Assembly: GCF_949987535.1 (NCBI RefSeq)
Contig: NC_080081.1
Coordinates: 67,849,603-67,913,602 of the forward strand
Direction of reading: 5' to 3'
Length of the DNA: 64,000 bases
Source of the DNA: Balaenoptera acutorostrata
Taxonomy: Eukaryota; Chordata; Mammalia; Artiodactyla; Balaenopteridae
Part shown: positions 54,770 through 64,000 of the stretch, one piece after another
How positions within the stretch are numbered: position 1 is the stretch's first letter
How the letters are laid out: every line of letters begins with the position of its first letter
Translations under genes and position numbers: made by a program
The notes under the pieces: model-generated
What the model was told of the DNA's origin: nothing
Database searches by the model: none
Seen by the model: only the letters and a program-made list of their open reading frames with translations

Positions 54770-57239
54770 GTGAGTGTGTTCCTTGGGCCCTTAAAAACAC
54801 AATTTGTGGATTTGTTCTTTTTCATGTTTCAGAATTTACATAAACTCCTATATTGTTACATGACAATAGAAAAGTCTTTTGTTACTAATCATAGGGCTTA
54901 GAGGAAGAGAAATGTGTGTTACGAATCACCACACATGTTGAGAATAGATTCATAAAGTTTTATTTTGAAGACAGACAGCACTGATTGACTTAACAGAAAG
55001 TTATCATTGGCATGTTTTGCTATAAGTATTAGTTTGTAAAATATAAAGCATATTAGCCAAGATTATTATCATCTCTGAAAACGGATCTTGAGGAACAAAC
55101 ATTTAGCAATAGCTTAAGCTTATTGAATATTGATAGCAGATAATTCCTGCAGAATTCTCTCACTTCTAGAAACTTGAACATATTTACAAACTACTGTTTG
55201 TTTATCTTTAACAACAACAATATCAAAATGGTATAACCACTCTACTGTATCAGTGATACACTGTACTGGCCCCTAAGGCTCTGAGTGGAAGAATTCTCTG
55301 TAGTTAAGTCCTGAAACCTATCAGGTAAGAAGTAACACCTGAGGTTATTTCTGGACCAAGTAAACACATTTATGTAAATACAACTATATGTGATATGGAA
55401 GACAAACTGTCATAGGTTAAAGAGTATTAGAAGAGTTTTAAATGGGATTCTAATATATTGCCTCATTTAGTTCCAAGAAATACCTATCGACAATTTTTAA
55501 ATGGTAATAATGAGTTCGTTTTTTAATTTCCACATGCCAAGTGGTATACAAAAACTCATTAAAAACTACTTCTAGAAAAAAGTATTACCAAAAACATAAT
55601 TAAAGGAAATATTAAGTGTTGACTGTTCTTCAGATTTAGAATGAAGGTCATAAATTGCATCTGTTACACTGGAATTTAAAACTTTAGTTTTATTCCTTGC
55701 TATTTACAAGTGTCATTGTACAGGGTAACAAAAGCAATTAAGATCGAAAGATTTTCCTTAAAATAATTGTTAGATTTTTCCTTTACTTTGGGCAGATGTT
55801 GACATATTTTGAAAAGACACTCAAAGTGCTCACAGTTTAGAGAAACAGACAAATATACAAATAGATGTCAACAAAACAATGCGGTGAGTGTACTAAAATG
55901 CACAAGAAGGGGGCAACCAATATTGCCTAGGTGAGACAGGGCAGATACTACAGAGAAAACAGAATGGTTGCATTGTTTTAAAGAATAAATAAAGATTTGC
56001 AAGGTAAAGAATGGGGAATGGGGGTGGGGAGTAGAGAGGAAGAATATTTCAGGCAGACTCTGGAAATATTTACCACAGTAACATTGCATCCCTATTAGTC
56101 CCCTCTTAGATGGTTTGATTTTTCTAGTTTATATGATTCCACTCTCCTCCCTCAAGAAAAATCAGAACTAAGAAGTGGTTTGTAACTGACATGGTGATAC
56201 AGTCCAGAGCACTTTTTCAAGTGCAAGGGAAATATTTACTGGAGCCAAAACTCTGGGTGAAGGAAAACAGTTGGAAACATAATGATAAAGTATTATTTTG
56301 AAATGGTGTCTATATATTGTTCTTTGGGAAGAAAAGACAAGCAATAGTATCATTTGACATAATATGACTATATGCAAATATTTTAATACAGTAAGGGTAT
56401 TAAGAAGAAAAATCATTACTGCAATTTTTATTGCTTAAACATAAAGTTTGAAAATCACCTTAGTAAAAAAAATAAAATATCTACAGCAACAATTAAATGT
56501 GTACTGATGTAAAACATTATGAACTCTTATGGAAAATTCTTTCTTCTTTCAAACACATTTTATGGCAATATCATAATTAGGCACATATGTTAATGTGAAT
56601 GAAAGTAGCACCTGTTTTCCATATTGTCTCATATCACCAGGGGGTTTTAAATTTTCTAGGTCAAATGCAAATTTCAGATGAATCAATACATGAGTGCTAT
56701 TTTCTCCGATGCAGAAAATTATACATTTCTATTAACTTATCACCATGTGATATTTACTTCACATGGTTGATGTAACCATTTCAATTACATGACATATTAA
56801 CAATTATTCACATCTATCATCATTACTCATGAATGTTAATCATGTAATGTCTATTCCTTGGTGAAGTAATCAGAGTTACAAATTCTCTCTCTCTCAAACA
56901 AGTCCAGACATCCTCAAGGCGGCCAAAATTCCATGGACAATTTCCAGTCTGTCTGTGATCTGAACTCTGTGGCATTTGCCTTTAATTGATCATTGCTCCT
57001 TTTTGAAATATTCCACTATTGGCTTCTGCAACAGCACTCGATTCTGAGCTTCTCCTTACCTCTCACATCCTTCCTTCCCAGCCTCATTAGTGGACTCTTG
57101 ATCTTCTTCTGCAGGTGTCTTAAATCCTAGCATTTCTTAGGTGTCTGTCTTCAGTGCCCTTAACATCTCACTCTGCCACTCTTCTGAGAAGATTCATCCT
57201 CTCCATGATTCAACTCCTTTCTTCCTATGAAAACTGCCT
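54770..57239. other. Apparently unique DNA
   Basis: If the exon call at 54.6 kb is right, this would be intron. 55860-56090 has a faint L2-like antisense tone. The antisense frames 55868-56089 and 56168-56416 are featureless. Confidence 0.35.
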
Positions 57240-57640
57240 GACCCTAAGCTGAACTGATCATCCTTCTCACGTCTGCTCTTTCTCTTACTGGCTTTTCCAG
57301 AGTTAATGACAGCACCAGTTTTTAGATCCCCAAGCCAGAAATCTTAGAGTCACTTTGATTCTTCATACTCTTTTACCTACCCACCCCCAAACTCTGGTTG
57401 GCCACCAAATCCTACATACTGTTTCTTCTTAGTTCTGGTCTTTAACATTGTTTTTCTTGATTATGACATCAGTATCTCTGCCTCTATTCCTGCCCCCTTA
57501 CACCCATCCTCCTCACTACAGCCAGAGAGAACTTCCTAAAATATAAAAGGGCACATGTCCTCTCTTGCTTGCAATCCTTATAGAATATATCTCAACATCT
57601 CCAGCTAACTTCTGTTTCTTCTCCAACCTTACCTTTAGAG
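57240..57640 (+). repeat. L2 LINE remnant, sense
   Basis: AGAAATCTTAGAGTCACTTT, GGTTGGCCACCAAATCCTAC, CTCACTACAGCCAGAGAGAA and CCTAAAATATAAAAGGGCAC follow L2 ORF2 order. Heavily diverged. Confidence 0.5.
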
Positions 57641-58058
57641 GTAAGGGTGTTAGAAGGATTTGGGAGCTGATCAAGAAAAAAAGATATGACCATGAGAGGC
57701 AGTAACCCACAGCAAGCTTTACTGAGCGATGCTTGAACAGGTTTGCATGTGGGGGAAATCCCTCACAGTAAAGTCTGTCCAGAGGCTATGGTGCAGGGGT
57801 CCCCTTGCAGAAGGAGAGGAGGACAAAGGAACTCCTGAGGGAGAAAGAGATCAGAGAGGGACCTTAGGTCTAGGTGATACATGCTCACAAGGTGGGAGTT
57901 TCTGGATTAGAGAGTTCCAGAGGGCAGCAGCAGTTCTGGTCTTTATGTCCTGGGGCTTATCCATTGCTAGCAACTGTGTGTGGCAAGATTTTGCAGGGTG
58001 GGCAAAACAGGCAGACTCTAAATGGTTAAAAATCTTCTTGTAGGGCAATTGTTTAAAT
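57641..58058. other. Unassigned DNA
   Basis: Purine-rich around 57780-57870. The sense frame 57729-58043 (104 codons) runs into the SINE flank and has no recognised domain. Confidence 0.35.
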
Positions 58059-58070
58059 AATTGGATGTGG

Positions 58071-58390
58071 GGGCTTCCCTGGTGGCGCAGTGGTTGAGAG
58101 TCTGCCTGCCAATGCAGGGGACACGGGTTCGAGCCCTGGTCTGGGAAGATCCCACATGCCGCAGAGCAGCTGGGCCCGTGAGCCACAATTACTGAGCCTG
58201 CGCGTTTGGAGCCTGCTCCACAACAAGAGAGGCCGCGACAGTGAGAGGCCTGCGCACCGCAGTGAGGAGTGGCCCCCACTTGCCACAACTAGAGAAAGCC
58301 CTCACACAGAAATGAAGACCCAACACAGCCATAAATAAAATAAATAAATAAATAAATAAAATTTAAAAAAAAATAAAAAAAAAAAAAAAA
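58071..58390 (+). mobile_element. Long CHR SINE, near consensus
   Basis: GGCTTCCCTGGTGGCGCAGT head, box B GGTTCGAGCCC at 58126-58136, the long body, an (AAAT)n tail and a poly-A. The 12-base target duplication AATTGGATGTGG lies at 58059-58070 and 58391-58402. Lacks the 24-base duplication seen in the 35.3-kb copy. Confidence 0.96.
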
Positions 58391-58402
58391 AATTGGATGT
58401 GG

Positions 58403-59059
58403 AAAAGTTTGAGTTTGGCACCAGTGGGCTTTTGAGTTAACAGGTCTCAGCCCACAGGGAAAAAATAAACAACCGAGGGGCCAATACACAGAGGCCACCT
58501 TTGCCTCGTTTATGTAACACTTCTCAACACCTTCTAACAGAAAACCTCCTTAATCCTGCCTGCTGAAACTTGGCTGTCTCCAAATTAGTAATTTATTTTT
58601 ATATTTCTGTGCTGGTGCCCAAGATGCTCTTACGGGACCTACCATTTAGCAGGGGGGAAAAGGTTGAATAACAGAGTTGGGGGCCAGTACTGGAAGAAAT
58701 AAACCCATTTCATGCTTTTATACCCAAAGAGCATAATGAAAACCTTCAATAAGCCAGTAACATTAAATGTATTAATTATAGTATTAATTCACTTTCACAT
58801 AAACTGCTCTACTTCTTCCTCTGCAAACCGAGACCTCTATTCCTTCAAAATTGTGTCTAATTATTCCAGTCTAACTTTGTAAATTATATTATATATTCCT
58901 GTTTCTATGTCACCTAAATATTTTATAAGCATGTCTTCATTTAAGTTATTGGTAAAAATACTGAACAGGTTAGGCCCAAATCTGAGTTCCCAGAACACCG
59001 CTAGAGACCACCCTCTAGGTTAGCATGAAGACAAATACTTATTAGACATCTTGTACATG
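58403..59059. other. Unassigned DNA
   Basis: No element recognised. Confidence 0.4.
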
Positions 59060-59275
59060 AGCACTAAAAGTGATGAGCTCGTGCTATATGTTATTTCATT
59101 CTCGTATTAGTCATGGTAGTAGCTAGCTATTATAAACCTCCTTTAGACAGATGAAGAAATTGGAGTTCAATGTAGCAAAGTAACCTTGCTAAAATTAGAA
59201 ATGGCAGTGTTGAAATCCAAACCCAGATCTGTCCAACAACAAAGTTTTGTTCTTTCTACCAAAACACACTGACCT
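59060..59275 (-). repeat. MIR SINE, antisense
   Basis: GCTATATGTTATTTCATTCT, CCTCCTTTAGACAGATGAAG, GTAGCAAAGTAACCTTGCTA, and the GTTGAAATCCAAACCCAGAT end follow antisense MIR. Confidence 0.65.
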
Positions 59276-60159
59276 TCAAATAGTACTTCTTTCGACCTAT
59301 TTTATTCCCTTTCATCAATGAGATTTCCCTGCCCTGCCAAATTCCTAGAAATTCCAGATATGCTATGCTAATGATAATTTTATAGTGCCATAGCTCAGAC
59401 ACAGGTGTTCTGAAACCTTAGAAGCGTGAAGCAGAGAATAAAAGGAGGGAGTAGAGAATAAATTTTCCAAGAATAGATGTTTGGGACAAGCTGAACTCAG
59501 ATGCGGTTTGTATATTATTAATATGAATGGGATCTAATCCAGTCGAGGGGGTCCTAGAGGTTCCATATGAAAGTCTCAACACAGGGAACAGGGAGGGCCT
59601 TAGTTCCAAGCAGTCAGTAAGGTTGTGAAGGACACGAGTCCAATAACAGTGGTAATGGTATAAGGCAAGGCTCATTGGAAAGTTAGGATACTGGTTAAGT
59701 ACTACAGAATATGAAACAATTTGTTCCATGAAAGTACTTTCCATGTCCATTTTCTTGAAAAGCATCTCCAAAAACATTAATCTTTTAAGAGAGACCTTTT
59801 TTTTTAATGTTGGCAATTTGTTAGAAACTAATTAGATTTTTTTTAATATTTTTTTTGTCTTAACTCCAACCACGAGATAAAGATAATGTATTCCCTTATG
59901 AGGAGGCTGTTTCTGTCTGGCTCAATTTGTTAGAGAATCATGAGGTCAGCTGCAATCCCCTTGTGGACCAGTTAGCTTTGTTCATGCTGTTCTGAGACAA
60001 TCTACTACAGCCTTAACCAGAGCCAAACATCATGAAGATGAACACGTGAACAGGTGAGAGGGAAATAATTCTAACAAGAGAACTAGTTGCTATTGTGCTT
60101 TTGCCCACCTGTGAGTTTTATTGCATTGTACTCTAATACCATCATCCCACAGAGATTTA
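59276..60159. other. Unassigned DNA
   Basis: The antisense frame 59418-59816 (132 codons) has no recognisable domain. Poly-T runs lie at about 59800-59850. Confidence 0.35.
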
Positions 60160-60171
60160 AAAGAAAGAAAG

Positions 60172-60914
60172 ATCACTATGGAGAACAGTATGGAGTTTCC
60201 TTAAGAAACTAAAAATAGAGCTACCATATGATTCTGCAATCTCACTCATGGACATATATCTGGAAAAAACAATAATGCAAAAATATATATGCACCCCGAT
60301 GTTCACTGCAGCACAATTTACAATAGCCAAGACATGGAAGCAACCTAAATGTCCATCGGTAGATGAATGGATAAAGAAGATGTGGTATATATATATACAA
60401 TGGACTATTACTCAGCCATAAAAAAGAATGAAATAATACCATTTGCTGCAACATGGATGGACCTAGAGATTATCATACTAAGTAAGCCAGAGAAAGACAA
60501 ATATATGATATCATGTATATGTGGAATCTAAAAAAAAAAGACAGACATGAAATATCTATATTTTGAAATATCTTTCAAAAGATAGAGACAAAACAGAAAG
60601 AGACTTGCAGACATAGGAAACAAACTTATGGTTACCAAAGGGGAAAGGGTGGGGGGAAGGATAAATTGGGTGGTTGGGATTAACATATATACACTACTAT
60701 ATATAAAATAGATAAACAACAAGGACCTACTGTATAGCACAGGGAACTACACTCAATATTTTCTAATAACCTATAAGGGAAAAGAATCTGAAAAAGAATA
60801 TATATACATATATATATGTACATACATATAATTTAATCACTGTGCTGTACCTGAAACTAACACAATATTGTAAATCAACTATACTTCAATAAAAAAAAAT
60901 GTTTAAAAAAAAAT
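60172..60914 (+). mobile_element. 5'-truncated L1 (ORF2 end plus long-tail 3' UTR)
   Basis: Begins in late ORF2 (ATCACTATGGAGAACAGTAT) and runs through GAATGGATAAAGAAGATGTG, CTACTGTATAGCACAGGGAA and TAAATCAACTATACTTCAAT to the A-rich tail. A 12-base duplication AAAGAAAGAAAG at 60160-60171 and 60915-60926 is consistent but low-complexity. Confidence 0.9.
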
Positions 60915-60926
60915 AAAGAAAGAAAG

Positions 60927-63379
60927 GCACTGGAGTCTCCCAGAACAGAAGGCATTTCTCATGTGATTCAATGAAGAAGAAGCAGATCCATAGATAAAAC
61001 ATCAGAACTTCAGAGGCAGACTTTAAATAAGTGGGAGAGGGGCATCCCATCTCTTCTAGGGCCTCCCCAAACTTGACTTTGGACTTCATGAAATCTAGAC
61101 TCATGTTGAAATACCCCTGGACAATGGATGTTAAATGTAACATTTCATGTTTTCTCAGAGTTTCAGATGAGGACTCAATAAGAAAGAAGTAAAAAAACAA
61201 ACAAACAAAAAAAAAAACAACTACCTTTATATCATAAAGCAAAGAATTGGGTCACCTATGCAGGGAGATCTATGATATTTTAAAGCAGATTCCTCTAGCC
61301 TCAGCCATCACCCACCTCCAGGCTAAATGAATAAAGAAGATGAATTTATTTGAGAGGTTTTAAAGAGTTTGAGTATGGTGGTAGTGAGGATTCCTTTACA
61401 GAGATTGTCAGGGTGTAGTGCATTTTTTTTTCATCTTCCAGGGGAGAGGAAATGGAATGCCTCAGTCTCCTCTTAAGCCATGGAACAGAACAACTTTGGA
61501 TAACTTGTGTTATGTTCCCTGAAGTTTGACAGGCGAGGGGGCTAAAATTAGTCTCATTCCTGAAAAGAAAGGCATTAGGTTAACCAATTGTCCTGGGATA
61601 TAAGAGCAAGGAAAGATGGCAGAGATGGGAATGGCCTGTATGTTCAAGGCTGTGTGAGCTATCCTAGGGCCAGATGTGGACTCCACAGAAAGAAGCTGGG
61701 CTGAGTTATCCTGAGTGGGACTGCTAAAGAGGAAGGCCCGGAGGCATGGGAGGAACCAGCAGAATCCAGAGGTCTTGGAGGAAGATGGCAAGCAATTAAC
61801 AACAGGAAGTATCTACTATGTCAAAGGAACTGAGACGGGGACCTCCAAAGTATCAGAAAAGACTCCATAACAACAACAACATCAGCGACAACAAAAATCA
61901 TCGTTTTGAATTAGCAACATCCAGAGGGCATCAACACCGGATTCACTTCAGGTAAGACTTTCCACTTTTATGTCTCTTCCCTCTCCTGCTCTGAACCCAG
62001 AAGAGCCGTGTGCCATACAGAATGATGGAGAATGAGTAGACAAGATGAAAGAACAGAAAAGACACTGACCTTAGTAACTCCCTTCGACTGCAGTCTCCTA
62101 AGCCTGAAACGTGCCTGAGCTGGGGCAGTATTAAAACTTGAACCCAAATCAGAGAGTGGGATAAAATGATTACACTGAAATGGGCCTTTTATTGTTTAAC
62201 AATAAGCAGAAACATCACGGCACTTGGCCAAGTCCCAGGCACAGAGAAAGAGCTATTTGACAAAGCAGGTTTAGTAGAGAGTGGTGAAAACAAACAATGT
62301 TGTTGTCTTTTCGCACCTAGAATTCAACCTGTTCAATAAACTGGTGGCATTAAGGCACCCTCTGCCCTACAGGGTCAGGCGACTGACTGAGAGAGGGTCA
62401 TCACTGTAGGAATTACAAGTGAGGATGAACAGAATCTGTCTGGTAAAACATCTTCTCTAGGTGTATGCTGCTCTCTGGTTATTTCCCTTTTGTTTACACT
62501 AAGCAGTTAATAATGTCTTATTTTAATGTTCCAGCCTGCTCTCACCTGCTAGTATCTAGTTAGTCCAGAGCTTTAAAACTCATGTCTCTTACAGTCATAA
62601 TGGCATTAATTAGGATGAAATCCCCAAAGAAGGTCCCTCACATCAGAGTAAGAATAGGAACTATAAGGTCCTACTGTCCAACCATAGATAGATAGATTCT
62701 CCATTGCCAAACTAGGAAGATGATATTGATGATTGTCTTAAGGAGAGAAATTTTCTTCAAAACTACTATAAAAACATGTGAACGCACACATCTTAGAGCT
62801 AGCTAGTCAGTTATATTAGAGTAATTCAAGGGTATTCCTTACTCATGAGCAAAAGTACTTGATGTATTGACTTCAGACAGTACACACCCAGTGTTCTGAC
62901 AACAGGGATGTCACAGCGTATTCTATGCTGAGGCTCAAGTATTCTAGGAACTGGTGGTTGCTGGGGAGATAACAGTCCCACCCACCCCAGCTTGAGCAGC
63001 AGAACTTTAGATTTATTTTGGTTCCATGTTGTGGACAGTTTTTGGAAAAGTGTTACTTCCAGTGTAACTGCTGAACAATGAAAGAAAGGCATATACTACA
63101 TCAAAGCAAATGTAAAGGAATAGAGCCAGAATTAGGCCATAGCTCAGTGAGGCACTGGTGCATCCAGAATTCATACTCCTCTCCCTCCAAAGCCTGTGTG
63201 TTTTCTAGATTCCCCCTTTTACTCCTAAAACCAGTCTTCTGCTCCTGAAACCGCACCCTTAAGAGACCAGTGTCAATGACCTAACTGCCAAAGCCAAGGG
63301 CCCTCTTAATGTTTTCACTGTGTGTCCTTGTTTTCACTTTGCAATTAATCATTTGCGTGACTGTTTGATGCTTGCCTTG
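60927..63379. other. Apparently unique DNA
   Basis: A possible exon end lies at 61952 (CTTCAG/GTAAGA), preceded by an A/C-rich stretch with (AAC)n at 61868-61890. The antisense frames 60886-61242, 61510-61791 and 62826-63092 are not recognised. Confidence 0.35.
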
Positions 63380-63500
63380 CCACAGTAGATTATAAGGTCC
63401 CATGAGGACATGTCTCTCTAGTTCATTGCTCTATATCCAGCTCTAAGCACGATGCCTAGTGTGTAGCAGTGACTTTAAAAACATTGTTAAATAAATAAAA
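63380..63500 (+). repeat. L2 3' end fragment, sense
   Basis: GATTATAAGGTCCCATGAGG, GTTCATTGCTCTATATCCAG, GATGCCTAGTGTGTAGCAGT, then TAAATAAATAAAA, match the L2 3' end. Confidence 0.75.
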
Positions 63501-64000
63501 GGTACTTAGGGGCCACCTTGTAAGGTGGTTTTGAATGCCAGGCTATAAAGTATAAATTCATTGCATGAGCAATGGGGAGGCAGTAAAGATTTCTTAGCTT
63601 GTGCCTCTTAGGTTTGACAACATGCTGGAATCATCTGGGTGGGAGAAAGGCTGGAGACCTATTTGCCACCACAGGGCCCACAGGGGTAGATGTGTAACCT
63701 CTTGCAGCAGACAGGTGAACTTAAACAAATGTCCAAGCAAATAAATCAAATAAATCAAAATCAAATAAGTCAAATCTTAACCAGTTTTGTTTTGTGTATT
63801 TGTGTGTGTGCTGTGTTTCTTTCCCCTCACTGACATGACTGGTCAGCTGTCTGAACTGATTAAAAATCACCAATAATTAGGGATATAAGGCCTATAGCCA
63901 AAATCAGATGGAAGTGGTTTCTGATCTATTTAGTAGGACCTCTTGCTGGAGAAGCCTTAACTGGACTTCAGTTTTGTAAATATCTGAAAATGGCCAGAGC
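63501..64000. other. Unassigned DNA
   Basis: 63505-63600 sounds like antisense L2 (GGCTATAAAGTATAAATTCA, GCAATGGGGAGGCAGTAAAG). A-rich AAATCAAATC units lie at 63738-63780. Confidence 0.35.

Overview
This is an AT-rich, gene-poor stretch of mammalian nuclear DNA, almost certainly from a cetacean (whale or dolphin) or a very close relative. The main evidence is a set of near-consensus CHR-family, tRNA-Glu-derived SINEs with an intact RNA polymerase III box B (around 19085, 35313, 48416 and 58126). Cetartiodactyl-type L1 3' tails and an 80-bp mariner MITE of the kind also found in ruminants support this. I saw no BovB-derived ruminant SINEs, which argues against cattle or sheep. No complete conventional protein-coding gene is visible. 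Nearly all long open frames belong to L1 retrotransposons or are chance frames in repeats.

Layout. 1-5.1 kb: an antisense L2 remnant, two tandem L1 3' tails, unique DNA, then old sense L1 fragments. 5.2-10.3 kb: a large sense L1 with both ORFs decayed. 10.4-11.0 kb: two retroinsertions that reused one target site. 12.7 kb: MER20. 13.8-15.2 kb: antisense L1 pieces and a MaLR LTR. 16.2 kb: a short CHR SINE. 17.3-20.7 kb: an old L1 interrupted by a SINE that itself carries a SINE, and by a younger L1 tail. 21.7 kb: the mariner MITE. 24-43.6 kb: MaLR, L2, MIR, MER2, a CR1/L3 trace, an ERV solo LTR with a nested SINE, more SINEs, and an L2 pair in opposite orientation. 44.2-50.6 kb: a full-length antisense L1 with a 710-codon ORF2 piece and a SINE in its endonuclease region. 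52.0-52.5 kb: an L1 with a twin-priming inversion and a 16-bp target duplication. 54.3-54.8 kb: the best candidate for a host exon. 57-64 kb: L2, a long SINE, MIR, an L1 tail and unique DNA.

The elements record a layered history. L2, MIR, MER2, MER20 and MaLR are ancient and degraded. L1s of several ages follow, and CHR SINEs, mobilised by L1 machinery, landed on top of them. Insertion order can be read from intact target-site duplications at many sites. I found no evidence of a new multi-gene system. The points most worth a second look are the reused L1 target site, the twin-primed L1, the mariner hairpin resembling the ruminant miR-2284/2285 family, the L1 lineage with a shortened 3' UTR, and the exon-like segment at 54.3-54.8 kb. 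Family names come from recognition by eye, with no database search.
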